A model generated the notes under the pieces. That model saw only the letters and a list, made by a program, of their open reading frames with translations, was not told the origin of the DNA and did no database searches. A stretch of 64,000 bases of DNA from positions 3,698,001-3,762,000 of the forward strand of contig NZ_CP128846.1 in the NCBI RefSeq assembly GCF_030388665.1. Direction: 5' to 3'. Of the stretch, positions 25,425-35,322 are shown in pieces (position 1 is the first letter of the stretch; the number at the start of each line of letters is the position of its first letter). This DNA is from Streptomyces flavofungini. Its GTDB lineage: Bacteria; Actinomycetota; Actinomycetes; Streptomycetales; Streptomycetaceae. Made by a program: the position numbers and the translations under genes.

Positions 25425-27165
25425 CGCGCAGCACCGCGTCGAACTGTTGCCGGGTCTTGCCCCAGTTTCCCTCCGGCGCCGACATGTAGATCACGTACTC
25501 GGTGCCGGACCGGCTGATGTAGCTCTGCGAGATGGCTTGCCGAGGGCCCTTCGTGGTGTCGCTGGCGCCCGCGGTCCACCTGAACTCCCAGAGTGCGCCG
25601 GGCCGGTCGCGGAACGTGTTGGAGTTCAGGTGCAGACGCCGGTAGTCGGGCAGCCTCTTCAGCTGCTTCTCCAGGTCGAGCTGGTGGGCGTACGGGCTGT
25701 CGAAGTCGGGGCTGGGGTCGACGCTGATGCGCACGAAGTGGCGGCCGTTGTCCGGGGTGTAGTCGATCTGACTGCCGTCCACCTGCCGCTGCCAGCCCTT
25801 GGGCAGCATGAGGCTGAAGCCCTCCGCGTCGTGCACGCGCACCCAGCTCTTGGGGATCGTGCCGACGACCTCACCGGACTTGTCGCCCTTGCCCTTCCCG
25901 TCCTTGGCCTCGCTGCCGCCGTCGCCGCCCCCGAAGTACAGGTAGCCGAACACCGAGCCGCCGCCGATCACCGCGGCCGCAAGGACCGGCGCGAGGGCCC
26001 GGAGCCAGCGCCGGCGCGCGGGCCCTGTGGGCGTGGGGGTGGTGGTGGCGCCCACGCCGTGCCCCACGTGGCCGGAATGTGACGCTCCCTGGGTCGGCGT
26101 GGCCGAGGGCGGAGTGTGCGGGCCCTGGGTGTGCGGGGCCTGGGCGTGCGGGGCCGGTGCGGCGGAGGGCGGGATGTACCCCGCGCGTGTGGGGGCGGCG
26201 GACCCCGGGGGCGCGGTGGACGGGTGGTGCGGGGGCCTGTGGTGCGAGGGCGTGGGGTGCGGGGGCGTGGGGTGCGGGGGCGTGGGGTGCGTCGGCTGCT
26301 CGTGCACCGTCGTCGGTACGTACGCCTGCGCACCGCCCGGACGCCGTCCCTCCGCGGCCTCCGCGAGGAGCTGCTCCGCCTCGGCCGCGTCCGGCCGCGC
26401 GTCCGGATCCTTGGCCAGGAGCGCCGAGATGACGGGTCCGAGCGGCCCCGCGTAGCGCGCCGGTTCGGGCTCCTCGGTCACCACGGCCTGCATCGTGCCG
26501 AGCGGGGAGGTGCGCCGGAACGGCGAGTTGCCCTCGACCGCCGTGTACAGGGTGGCGCCGAGCGCCCACAGGTCGGCGGCGGGGCCGGGGTTGGCGCCGC
26601 TGACCCGCTCGGGCGCCAGATAGTCGACGGAGCCGACGACCTCGCCGGTGCGCGTGATGGTCGAGTCGCCCTCGATCGAGGCGATCCCGAAGTCGGTGAG
26701 CAGCACCCGGCCGTCATCGGAGAGCAGGACGTTGCCCGGCTTGATGTCGCGGTGCAGGACCCCGGCACCGTGCGCGGCGCGCAGGGCCCGCAGCACCCAC
26801 AGGCCGATGCGGGCGGCCTCGCGGGGCTCGATGCGGCCCCGGTCCCGGACGGCGTCGGCGAGCGAGTGGCCCTCGACCAGCTCCATCACGATCCAGGGCC
26901 GGTCGTCGTACTCCAGGACGTCGTGGACCGTGACGACCGCGGAGTGGTTGATCTGGGCCTGGGCGCGCGCCTCCGTCTGCGTCCGGGTGAGCAGCACCTC
27001 GCGGTCGGCCTCCTGCACCCACTGGGCCGCCGTCAGTTCCTTGACGGCGACGGCTCGGTGCAGCACCTCGTCCCGCGCGCTCCACACACGGCCCATGCCG
27101 CCGCTGCCGATGGACTCGCCGAGTCGGTAGCGGCCGGCGAGGAGCAGGCCCTGCATCTGATTCAC
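25411..27165 (-). CDS. Transmembrane Ser/Thr protein kinase, 584 aa (kinase 3)
   Basis: GTG start at 27165 after GGGGGAAC; an ATG nine bases on is an alternative. Kinase domain at about residues 10-275: IGSGGMGRVWSA, VAVKEL, HRDIKPGN, DFGIAS, APE. A His/Pro-rich linker (HPTPPHPTPPHPT and more) at about 290-350 may bind metal or act as a flexible spacer. A membrane helix lies at about 388-413. The extracytoplasmic domain starts EGFSLMLPKGWQRQV and is related to those of the neighbouring kinases. Confidence 0.93.
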   Translation of the reverse strand: MNQMQGLLLAGRYRLGESIGSGGMGRVWSARDEVLHRAVAVKELTAAQWVQEADREVLLTRTQTEARAQAQINHSAVVTVHDVLEYDDRPWIVMELVEGHSLADAVRDRGRIEPREAARIGLWVLRALRAAHGAGVLHRDIKPGNVLLSDDGRVLLTDFGIASIEGDSTITRTGEVVGSVDYLAPERVSGANPGPAADLWALGATLYTAVEGNSPFRRTSPLGTMQAVVTEEPEPARYAGPLGPVISALLAKDPDARPDAAEAEQLLAEAAEGRRPGGAQAYVPTTVHEQPTHPTPPHPTPPHPTPSHHRPPHHPSTAPPGSAAPTRAGYIPPSAAPAPHAQAPHTQGPHTPPSATPTQGASHSGHVGHGVGATTTPTPTGPARRRWLRALAPVLAAAVIGGGSVFGYLYFGGGDGGSEAKDGKGKGDKSGEVVGTIPKSWVRVHDAEGFSLMLPKGWQRQVDGSQIDYTPDNGRHFVRISVDPSPDFDSPYAHQLDLEKQLKRLPDYRRLHLNSNTFRDRPGALWEFRWTAGASDTTKGPRQAISQSYISRSGTEYVIYMSAPEGNWGKTRQQFDAVLRGWRD

Positions 27166-27346
27166 GTTCCCCCGCAGTTGGTCTTGGCAGGGCCAGGTTC
27201 CTGAGGTTTGCCAGAGCCCAGGGTAAGGAGGGGCGCACGCGCGGGGAACGGGAGGGGGTGATCGGAGACCGCACCGTGACAGGGACAGGGGGCGAGCGCG
27301 TGCCCGGTGAGAGCCGGTTGACCTGCCCCTGGCGGCCGTAAGGACG

Positions 27347-30300
27347 TCAGCCGGAGGGACGGTAGGACGCCGACGCCTGCTCGAACAGACGCGTCACCTC
27401 GTCCCGCTCGGCCTCGGGCCCGCGGACCTGGACCACGTGGTACTTCCCGTCGACGGCCATCGCGAGATTGCGTACGAACACCTCGGTGCCGTCGGTGTCC
27501 TGCCAGGTGAACTGGCCCTCGGCCCGGGGCTTTCCGCCCACGTCGACGAGGCGCAGACCGCTGGACGTGGCCCACGACGAGTCACGGAACGGCTGGAGTT
27601 CGCGCTCGTCCTCCTTCTGGTACTTCATCGGGTCCGTGCCGAAGTCGCCGGTGCTGTCGCGGCCCGGGACGACGACGAGCTCGAACCGGCCGTGGGTGTA
27701 GAGGACCTGGCCGCGGCCGTTCTTGGGCTGCCGGTCCCAGCCGTCGGCGACGGCCACCTTGAAGCCCTCGGCGTCCTTGCGCAGCGTGAAGCCCGACGCG
27801 ACGTCAGGGTCGGCGGTCTGCGGCTCCTGCGAACCGGGGGACTTCTGCGGGTCCGACGCCTTCCCGTCCTCACCGCCGTCCTGGCCGTCGCTCCCGCCGC
27901 CTTCCTTGCCGTCTTCCTTGCCCTGGTCCGCGCCCTTCCCGTCGTCGCTCGGCGCCGGGCTGACCTCGCCCGCGTTGCCGGTGCGGCCGGTGTCCTCGCC
28001 CTCGCCGGACTCGGGCATGAACAACATCGCGTACGCGACGGCCGCCACCAGACCGGCCAGGATCACGGCGAGCAGGACACGGCCGAGCGAACGCGGGCCC
28101 CGGGTGCTCGGTGCCCGCTCGGGGCGCGGCGCCCGCACCGGCCTGGTGTCCCTGCGCTCCTTGACACGCTCCCGTCCGCGCTTGTGGCGGCCGTGGCCCT
28201 GGCCGCCGTCGTCCCCGGCCGGGACCGGCGCGGGCGAGCGGCGCTTGCGGACGACCTCGCCGCGGCGGCGTACGACGGGCAGCCTGCCGCCGTCGTACGG
28301 CGGCGCGGGCACCACGTGCGTGCCCGCGTCGGGCTCCGGCGCCGACCGCACCAGGGAGCGCAGCCAGCCGCTCAGCTCCTCGAAGTCGATGCGCTCGGTC
28401 GGGTCCTGACGCAGCAGCGACTCCACGACCGGTCGCAGCGGCCCGCACTCCTCCGCGAACGCGGGCGGCTCCGCGCACACCAGCTGCACCAGCTCGGCGG
28501 TGCTGTCCTCGGGATACGGGGCGTGGCCCTGGACGGCGCGGAACAGCAGCGCGCCGAGCGCCCACAGGTCGGTGGCGGGTCCGATGGGCGCGGCCAGCTG
28601 CCAGTTGTCGTGCACCGGCCCCGCCTGCTCCGGCGCCCACCGCTCCGTGACGGCGCCGACGACGGTCATCCGCGCGTGCCTGGCCCGCTCGGCGGCGAGC
28701 GCGGTGGTCGGGCCGCGGCGCGCGCGCAGCTCGCCCGCGGGGTCGTCCCACTCGCCCGCACGGGGGCGGGCGTTGCCCTCGGGGGCACCGGCTGTGCCTC
28801 TGGGGGCACTCGCCTTGGCGAGGTCGTGCGCGGGGCGCACGGCGGGGGCCGAGTGGGCAGCGGGGGCGGGGAAGTCGGGCTTCGGCTGGTACGGGGCCGG
28901 GGCGTACGGAGGCGGCGCGTACGGGGCCGACTCGCGGGGGGCCGAGGGGTGCGGGGCCGACTCGTGCGGGCCTGGTGCGCCGTGCGGGCGGGGCGCGCGG
29001 TGGGGTTCGGGTGCGCCGTGGGAGCCCGGCGTGCCGCCCTGCGCGGGTACGGCCCCGGCGCGCGGCACCGCCCCGTGCCACGGCTTCTTCTGCCGCTCCC
29101 GGACCCCGTACGGATCCGAGATGTGCCCGACGGCACCGCCCGCGCCGACGGAGCCGCCCTCGCCGTCCGTGCCCTCGGCGCCGTTCTCACCGTACGTACC
29201 GTACGAGCCGTTGGTGCCGTACGAGCCGTCAGCGCGCTCAGCGCCGCCGTCCGCCTCGACCGGTCCCGCCGCCCCGCGCTCGCTCACCCGGGCAGCGGCA
29301 CGCGCGGCGCCCGCCCGGTACGCGGCGATGGCCCCGGCCCGCGCCGCCCTGAGGTCCCGCTCGGCAGTGCCGTACGGCGGCTCGGTCCCGCCGTCGTCCG
29401 CGCGCCGCGCGGCCTCGATCGCGGCGTGCCCACGCGATCCGTTGCCACTGCCGGCACGGCCGCGGTCGCCGTACGCGCCGTTCTCTCCATACGCGCCGTG
29501 CTCGCCGTACTTGGCGGGCTCACCGCGCCCGGAACCCTCGCCGTGGGCCAGTCCCTCGCCGTACCCGCCGCCCTCGCCGTACGCGGGCCCCCCGCCGTAC
29601 TCCTCGCCCCGGCCGTACCCGTCGCTCCCGTCGTACCCGGGCTCCTCGGCATACCCCTCGTGCTCGGTGTACCCCTCGTGTCCCTCGTACCCGTCGCGCT
29701 CGACGTACTCGGCGTCCCCGTCCGCCCCCGCAGCCTCCACCGCGTACCCCGCGCCGCCCGTCGGCTCGGGCACCGCGCCCTCGGGCTCGGTGAAGCCCGC
29801 GAAGTCGTCCTCCTCCGGGCGCGGGTCGTACCCGCACAGGGCCTCCTCCGCCGCGCCCGCGGCGAGGCCCGTCAGCATCACGCGGCCGTCGTCGCAGACC
29901 AGCACCGTGCGCGCGGTGATGTTCCGGTGCACCCAGCCGTGCGCGTGCAGGACGCGCAGGGCGGTGACGACGTCCGCGGCGACCTCCGCCGCGCGGAAGG
30001 GGTTCAGCGGCCGGTCGGCCAGTAACGCGGCGAGCGGCCTGGCCGCGACCAGTTCGCTCACTATCCACAGCGAGCCGTCTTCCGCGAACACGTCGAAGAC
30101 CTGGTCGAGCCGCGGGTGGTCGGGGATGCGCGCGGCGGCCTGCGCGGCCTCGATGGCCCGCAGGACCGCGGGGTCGCTGGGCCTGCGCGTGGCGCGCGAG
30201 CCCGGGCGCCGGGCGCCGCCCCGGCCCGCGCTCCCGCGCGCGCTCCGGAAGCCCTTAGGGAGGCCGCCGGGCAGGACGTCGCTCAGATCGCCGTCGCCGT

Positions 30301-30478
30301 ACGCCTCGTCGCCGAGCACCTCCGCCTCGACGATCTCGGGCAGCGGCACCTGCCTGACCAGGACTTCCTGGCCGCTGTAGGTGTCGAAGGCGCGGCTCTC
30401 CGCGAGTTCGTACTCGTCGGCCGGGGGCAGCGGCAGGCGGTAACGGTCGGCGAGCACCCGTCCCGCATAGTCGTCCAC
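27347..30478 (-). CDS. Transmembrane pseudokinase with giant activation-segment insert, 1043 aa (kinase 4)
   Basis: The fold of a Hanks kinase is recognisable but the catalytic residues are gone. There is no glycine loop, the beta-3 Lys is replaced (EVLVRQVPL), the catalytic loop is HRNITART instead of HRDxKxxN (about residue 184), and DFG is replaced by LTGLA (about 203). The APE motif appears only near residue 613 (WAPEQ), so a 400-residue low-complexity insert rich in Gly, Tyr, Glu and Pro sits in the activation segment. After the C-lobe come a membrane helix near residue 800-825 and an extracytoplasmic domain (AEGFKVAVADGWDRQ) like that of its neighbours. It probably acts as a scaffold or regulator of adjacent kinases (inference). 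Confidence 0.9.
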   Translation of the reverse strand: MDDYAGRVLADRYRLPLPPADEYELAESRAFDTYSGQEVLVRQVPLPEIVEAEVLGDEAYGDGDLSDVLPGGLPKGFRSARGSAGRGGARRPGSRATRRPSDPAVLRAIEAAQAAARIPDHPRLDQVFDVFAEDGSLWIVSELVAARPLAALLADRPLNPFRAAEVAADVVTALRVLHAHGWVHRNITARTVLVCDDGRVMLTGLAAGAAEEALCGYDPRPEEDDFAGFTEPEGAVPEPTGGAGYAVEAAGADGDAEYVERDGYEGHEGYTEHEGYAEEPGYDGSDGYGRGEEYGGGPAYGEGGGYGEGLAHGEGSGRGEPAKYGEHGAYGENGAYGDRGRAGSGNGSRGHAAIEAARRADDGGTEPPYGTAERDLRAARAGAIAAYRAGAARAAARVSERGAAGPVEADGGAERADGSYGTNGSYGTYGENGAEGTDGEGGSVGAGGAVGHISDPYGVRERQKKPWHGAVPRAGAVPAQGGTPGSHGAPEPHRAPRPHGAPGPHESAPHPSAPRESAPYAPPPYAPAPYQPKPDFPAPAAHSAPAVRPAHDLAKASAPRGTAGAPEGNARPRAGEWDDPAGELRARRGPTTALAAERARHARMTVVGAVTERWAPEQAGPVHDNWQLAAPIGPATDLWALGALLFRAVQGHAPYPEDSTAELVQLVCAEPPAFAEECGPLRPVVESLLRQDPTERIDFEELSGWLRSLVRSAPEPDAGTHVVPAPPYDGGRLPVVRRRGEVVRKRRSPAPVPAGDDGGQGHGRHKRGRERVKERRDTRPVRAPRPERAPSTRGPRSLGRVLLAVILAGLVAAVAYAMLFMPESGEGEDTGRTGNAGEVSPAPSDDGKGADQGKEDGKEGGGSDGQDGGEDGKASDPQKSPGSQEPQTADPDVASGFTLRKDAEGFKVAVADGWDRQPKNGRGQVLYTHGRFELVVVPGRDSTGDFGTDPMKYQKEDERELQPFRDSSWATSSGLRLVDVGGKPRAEGQFTWQDTDGTEVFVRNLAMAVDGKYHVVQVRGPEAERDEVTRLFEQASASYRPSG

Positions 30479-30644
30479 GATGCCTCCCCCATCCGCCCGG
30501 TGGTCAATTCCGTTCGACTTACGGCTCGTTGCGGCTGCTTACCCTCCGCAAGCACTCACGATACGTGCCACAACCGAACCGTATTGAGGGGATGCGAGAT
30601 CTCACCGGTCGTCGCCCGGCCATCTCATCGGTCCCGCCCCACCG

Positions 30645-32969
30645 TCACTTCTTCGGTTCGAAGGTCCGCGTGAAGGTCCGCCAGGCGTCGCGGCGCTGCT
30701 TGCTGCCCCAGTCCTCCGCTTTCGCGGTGTACATCAGTCCGTAGCCCAGGCTGCCGTTGACGACGAAGCCGCGGTCCACGGAGCGGTACTTCGTACCGCC
30801 GTCCACGTAGGTGAATTCCCAGTCGGCCGTGTTCCAGCCGCGGAAGTCGACCTTCTCTATCCGGATCCGCTCGTACTGGGCCCGGCGCATGCCGCCTTCC
30901 TGGTTCTTCCAGTCGGCCACCGGGTTGTCCTTGGGCGTCGGGGTCCAGCCGATGAGCAGCTTCTGCCCGTTCGGACCGATGAAGCGCGCGCCCGCGCGGT
31001 CGGTCGTACGGAACTTCCAGCCCTTCGGCAGGCCTATCGAGAAGCCCTGCGCGTGCTTGTACGTCTCCTCGGCGCCGTCGTCCTTGCCCTTGCCGCCGCC
31101 GATGGCCGAGCCCTGCCCCGCGTCGTCGTCCTTGCCTGAGCCCGAACCGGAGTTGTCCTCCTGCTCCTTGCCCGGGTCGCCCTGGCCGTCCTTGCCCGGA
31201 CCCGAACCGGAGTCGTCGCCCTTCCCCGAGTCCTTGCCGGAGCCCTTCTCCTTGCCCTCGCCGCCCGCGGTCGCCCCGCTGGACGAGGACGTGTCGCCGC
31301 CGCTCTTGGCGTCCTTGCCGCCCCCGTCGCCGTTGAGCGCGAAGGCGAGCACCGTGCCGAGCACGGCGAGGGCGACGACCACCGCGATGATCACCAGCGT
31401 GCGCCGCGGCACCACGTCCGTGAGGGGCGCCCTTGCGGGCGGCTTCGGCGGGCCGCTGGGCTGCACCGGGGGCCTGGCGGGCTGCGCCGGGACCCTCGCA
31501 GCGCCGTGCGAACCGGCTCCCGCACCGACCGAGTTCATCCCCGCGCCCGCGCCGACTCCGGCACCAGCGCTCCCGGAGGCCACGCCCGCCCCCGCGCCCG
31601 TGCCACCGGCCCGCCCCGCGACACCAGCACCAGCACCAGCACCACGCTCGGCGCCACCGCTCCCAGCCGCACCGCCGATACGTTCCCCCGCACCGACAGC
31701 ACCGGTCGGACCGGCCGCACCCGAAGCAGCCGTCCCGCTCGCCGTCCCGGAGGCGGCACCCGCGGCGCCACCACCACCGTGTCCGGCCACCCCGGACCCG
31801 GCCGAAACACCCGACGCCGAACCGGCGTTGCCCGCACCGCCACCGGCGCCGACGCCCGGACCGCCACCGACCGCCCCGGCACCAGGGGCAGCACCGGCCG
31901 CACCTGCCCCACCTGCCGCGCCCGCACCGCGAGCCGACGTGGCCGCGGCCGCCGCCTTCTTGCGCACCGAGCGGAACGCGCCCTTCAGCCGCTCGGCGGC
32001 CTCCTCACCCTTGCGGCCACCGCCGGAACCGGACGGCGGCGCCTGCGGCGGGACCGGGGGCAGCGGCACGACCTTCGTCGCGTCCACCGGCTCCGGCTTG
32101 CCCTCGGGGACGTCCGGGGCGTTGACGACCTCCAGGAGCATCGCCCGCGCGCTCGCGTCGTCGAGCCGCTGCTCGGGGTCCTTGGCGAGCAGGCCGTAGA
32201 TGACCTTCTCCAGCAACGGACCGGCGTTCTGCGGCGGTTCGACGGCCTCGGTCATCACGGCGGTGAGGGTCGCGATGGCCGAGCCCTTGTCGTACGGGGG
32301 CACGCCCTCCACGGCCGCGTAGATCAGGCCGCCGAGCGACCACAGGTCGGCCGCGGGGCCGGGCTTGTGGCCGCGGGCCCGCTCCGGCGAGATGTACGAG
32401 GGGGCGCCGACGAGCATGCCCGTCGACGTGATGGACGGGTCGCCCTCGACCTGGGCGATGCCGAAGTCGGTGAGAACGACGCGGCCGTCCTCGGCGATCA
32501 GCACGTTCGACGGCTTCACGTCGCGGTGCAGGATGCCCTCGCGGTGCGCCGAGCGCAGCACGTCGAGGACGGCGAGCCCGACCTCCGCGGCGCGCCTCGG
32601 CGTGAGCAGTCCGTCCTCGCGCACGGCCTCGGCCAGGGACTTGCCCTCGACCAGCTCCATCACGATCCAGGGCCGGTCGTCCTCGTCGACCACGTCGAAG
32701 ACCGTCACGGCACTGGTGTTGCGGATCCGGGCGATCGCCTTGGCCTCGCGCAGCGTGCGCGTGATGAGCCGGCGCTTCTCGTCCTCGTCGATGCTCGACG
32801 GGAAGCGCAGTTCCTTGACCGCGACCGTGCGGCCCAGCGTCTCGTCCTTGGCCCGCCAGACGGTGCCCATGCCGCCGCGGCCGAGCACGTCGCCGAGCCG
32901 GTACCGACCCGCGAGGAGACGTGCGCTCTGATCCTGACGAGCCTCGCCCGTCCGCTCAGCCTCCGACAT
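30645..32969 (-). CDS. Transmembrane Ser/Thr protein kinase, 774 aa (kinase 5)
   Basis: Kinase domain at about residues 20-285: LGRGGMGTVWRA, VAVKEL, HRDVKPSN, DFGIAQ, with SPE instead of APE. An unusually long Gly/Ala-rich linker (about residues 340-500) precedes the membrane helix (LVIIAVVVALAVLGTVLAF). A Gly/Ser/Lys/Asp linker leads to the extracytoplasmic domain (QGFSIGLPKGWKFRTTD onward). ATG at 32969 opens MSEAERTG; a TTG at 32981 is less likely. It is the first kinase gene of the five in the direction of transcription, downstream of glpD. Confidence 0.93.
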   Translation of the reverse strand: MSEAERTGEARQDQSARLLAGRYRLGDVLGRGGMGTVWRAKDETLGRTVAVKELRFPSSIDEDEKRRLITRTLREAKAIARIRNTSAVTVFDVVDEDDRPWIVMELVEGKSLAEAVREDGLLTPRRAAEVGLAVLDVLRSAHREGILHRDVKPSNVLIAEDGRVVLTDFGIAQVEGDPSITSTGMLVGAPSYISPERARGHKPGPAADLWSLGGLIYAAVEGVPPYDKGSAIATLTAVMTEAVEPPQNAGPLLEKVIYGLLAKDPEQRLDDASARAMLLEVVNAPDVPEGKPEPVDATKVVPLPPVPPQAPPSGSGGGRKGEEAAERLKGAFRSVRKKAAAAATSARGAGAAGGAGAAGAAPGAGAVGGGPGVGAGGGAGNAGSASGVSAGSGVAGHGGGGAAGAASGTASGTAASGAAGPTGAVGAGERIGGAAGSGGAERGAGAGAGVAGRAGGTGAGAGVASGSAGAGVGAGAGMNSVGAGAGSHGAARVPAQPARPPVQPSGPPKPPARAPLTDVVPRRTLVIIAVVVALAVLGTVLAFALNGDGGGKDAKSGGDTSSSSGATAGGEGKEKGSGKDSGKGDDSGSGPGKDGQGDPGKEQEDNSGSGSGKDDDAGQGSAIGGGKGKDDGAEETYKHAQGFSIGLPKGWKFRTTDRAGARFIGPNGQKLLIGWTPTPKDNPVADWKNQEGGMRRAQYERIRIEKVDFRGWNTADWEFTYVDGGTKYRSVDRGFVVNGSLGYGLMYTAKAEDWGSKQRRDAWRTFTRTFEPKK

Positions 32970-33291
32970 GCGTCCCCTCAACTACCCGCACAACCAGCCC
33001 CGACAGAGCCTTCATTGTCCCTCACCCGAGGACCGGCCGACGCCGCGGGTCCGGCGTCCCACATCATGGACATTCCCACCGAGTGAACCCCGGCGCACTA
33101 CCCCAAACCTCGCTGTCCATACCCCCCTTGGCCGCCCTCCTCGGGTCAAACCACCCAGAAACGCTGACCACTCCTTGACTACTTGCTGACAAGCGGAAGG
33201 TCAGCCTCCCCCGCGCTCCGAGCTGCTGGCGGGGAAGGCCGAACTCCGGCGGCACGACGCCCGGCCAGGGCGCCACGCCCTCCAGAGCCCC

Positions 33292-34998
33292 CTACAGCGG
33301 CACGATGTCCGGTGCCCCGAGCCGCGCCGCGTCGGCCGTCAGGTCGTCCGGCTGACGCTGCGACTCGCGCTCGGCCTCCACCCGCTTCTCGTAGTGCTGG
33401 ACCTCGCGCTCGATCTGGTCCTTGTCCCAGCCGAGCACCGGCGCCATCAGCTCCGCGCACTCGCGGGCGCTGCGGGTGCCGCGGTCGAAGGTCTCGATGG
33501 AGATGCGGGTGCGGCGCGTGAGCACGTCGTCCAGGTGGCGGGCGCCCTCGTGGGATGCGGCGTAGACGACTTCGGCGCGCAGGTAGTCCTCGGCCGCGCC
33601 CAGCGGTTCACCCAGGGACGGGTCGGCGGTGACCAGTTCGAGCACTTCCTCCGCCAGTGAGCCGTACCGGTTCAACAGGTGCTCCACGCGCACCACATGA
33701 AGGCCGGTGCGGGCGGCGATGCCCGCGCGGGCGTTCCACAGCGCGCGATAGCCCTCGGCGCCGACCAGCGGGATGTCCTCCGTGACGCAGTCCGCGACCC
33801 GCTGGTCCAGACCGTGCACCGCCTCGTCGACGGCGTCCTTCGCCATGACGCGGTACGTCGTGTACTTGCCGCCCGCGACGACGACGAGGCCCGGCGCGGG
33901 GTGGGCGACCGTGTGCTCGCGGGACAGCTTGCTGGTGGCGTCCGACTCCCCGGCGAGCAGCGGCCGCAGGCCGGCGTACACCCCCTGCACGTCGTCGCGC
34001 GAGAGCGGCACCGCGAGCACCGAGTTCACATGCTCAAGGAGATAGTCGATGTCCGCGCTGGAGGCGGCCGGGTGGGCCTTGTCCAGGTCCCAGTCGGTGT
34101 CCGTGGTCCCGATGATCCAGTGCCGCCCCCAGGGGATCACGAAGAGCACGCTCTTCTCCGTGCGCAGGATGAGCCCGGTCGAGGAGTTGATCCGGTCCTT
34201 CGGCACGACCAGGTGGATGCCCTTGGAGGCACGGACGTGGAACTGGCCGCGCTCGCCGACCATCGCCTGGGTGTCGTCGGTCCACACGCCGGTGGCGTTC
34301 ACGACCTGCTTGGCCCGGATCTCGTACTCCCCGCCGGCCTCGACGTCCTGGACCCGGGCGCCCACGACGCGCTCGCCCTCGCGCAGGAAACCCGTGACCC
34401 GGGCGCGGTTGGCCGCCTTCGCGCCGTACGCCGCGGCCGTGCGCACGAGGGTGGCCACATAGCGGGCGTCGTCCATCTGCGCGTCGTAGTACTGCAAGGC
34501 GCCGACCAGGGCGTCCTTCTTCAGGCACGGGGCCACGCGGTGGGCGTGACGGCGGGTCAGATGGCGGTGCGTGGGCAGGCCGCGGCCGTGCCCGCGCGCC
34601 ATCGACATGGCGTCGTACAGCGCGACGCCCGAGCCCGCGTACAGCCGCTCCCAGCCCTGGTGCTGGAGGGGATACAGGAACGGGACGGGCTTCACGAGGT
34701 GCGGTGCGAGCCGTTCGAGGAGCAGGCCGCGCTCCTTCAGCGCCTCGCGCACCAGGGCGAAGTCCAGCATCTCCAGATAGCGCAGGCCACCGTGGATCAG
34801 CTTGCTCGACCGGCTCGACGTGCCCGAGGCCCAGTCTCTGGCCTCGACCAGACCGGTGCTCAGGCCGCGGGTGACGGCGTCGAGCGCGGTGCCCGCGCCG
34901 ACCACGCCGGCGCCCACGACGAGAATGTCCAGCTCGTGCTCGGCCATGCCCGCGAGTGCCTCGGCGCGCTCCGCCGGGCCAAGAGTCGCTGTCCTCAC
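33292..34998 (-). CDS. glpD: Aerobic glycerol-3-phosphate dehydrogenase, 568 aa
   Basis: FAD-dependent, membrane-associated enzyme oxidising glycerol-3-phosphate to dihydroxyacetone phosphate and passing electrons to quinone. FAD-binding VVGAGVVGAGTALDA near residue 27, GTSSRSSKLIHGGLRYLE (family signature), WIIGTTDTDW, and VVAGGKYTTYR followed by the C-terminal DAO_C domain. The length is normal. The GTG at 34998 is preceded by GGGAGG at good spacing. No glycerol kinase or facilitator gene is next to it, so it is not part of a gyl-type operon here. Confidence 0.96.
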   Translation of the reverse strand: MRTATLGPAERAEALAGMAEHELDILVVGAGVVGAGTALDAVTRGLSTGLVEARDWASGTSSRSSKLIHGGLRYLEMLDFALVREALKERGLLLERLAPHLVKPVPFLYPLQHQGWERLYAGSGVALYDAMSMARGHGRGLPTHRHLTRRHAHRVAPCLKKDALVGALQYYDAQMDDARYVATLVRTAAAYGAKAANRARVTGFLREGERVVGARVQDVEAGGEYEIRAKQVVNATGVWTDDTQAMVGERGQFHVRASKGIHLVVPKDRINSSTGLILRTEKSVLFVIPWGRHWIIGTTDTDWDLDKAHPAASSADIDYLLEHVNSVLAVPLSRDDVQGVYAGLRPLLAGESDATSKLSREHTVAHPAPGLVVVAGGKYTTYRVMAKDAVDEAVHGLDQRVADCVTEDIPLVGAEGYRALWNARAGIAARTGLHVVRVEHLLNRYGSLAEEVLELVTADPSLGEPLGAAEDYLRAEVVYAASHEGARHLDDVLTRRTRISIETFDRGTRSARECAELMAPVLGWDKDQIEREVQHYEKRVEAERESQRQPDDLTADAARLGAPDIVPL

Positions 34999-35260
34999 CG
35001 CTGCCTCCCGTGCTTTTCGGGTGTGGTCGCGCTCACATCATGCCCAGATTCTGGTCGAGCCCGCCGGGTTGGGGCACGGCCTGTGGAAAACGTTGAGCCC
35101 GCCGTGACTGCTGTGACTGCAGGGAAAGGCGGGGCCATCGGGAGCATGCGCGGGGTGGAAACCGCCGCCAACACTCCGATGCCGGAAGGGGTCCAATCCC
35201 GCAAATCGGTCATATTTACTCCTAGTCTGACATTGCGCTCGCCCATCTTGTCCACAGGGC

Positions 35261-35289
35261 TTGCGCGATCGTCCCGCTTTGGCTATATC
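35261..35289 (+). promoter_or_regulatory. Probable promoter of the nucleotide-sugar dehydrogenase gene
   Basis: TTGCGC (35261-35266) and TATATC (35284-35289) are separated by 17 bp and lie 34 bp before the ATG at 35323. The surrounding 34999-35322 intergenic region holds no other gene. Confidence 0.55.
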
Positions 35290-35322
35290 CGCCCCGGCTA
35301 TTGGGAAGGACGGCTCACCGCC

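Noticed and set aside
27437..30025. 862-codon plus-strand frame opposite the pseudokinase
   Set aside because: It is the shadow of the pseudokinase; the minus strand has the kinase landmarks, membrane helix and outer domain.
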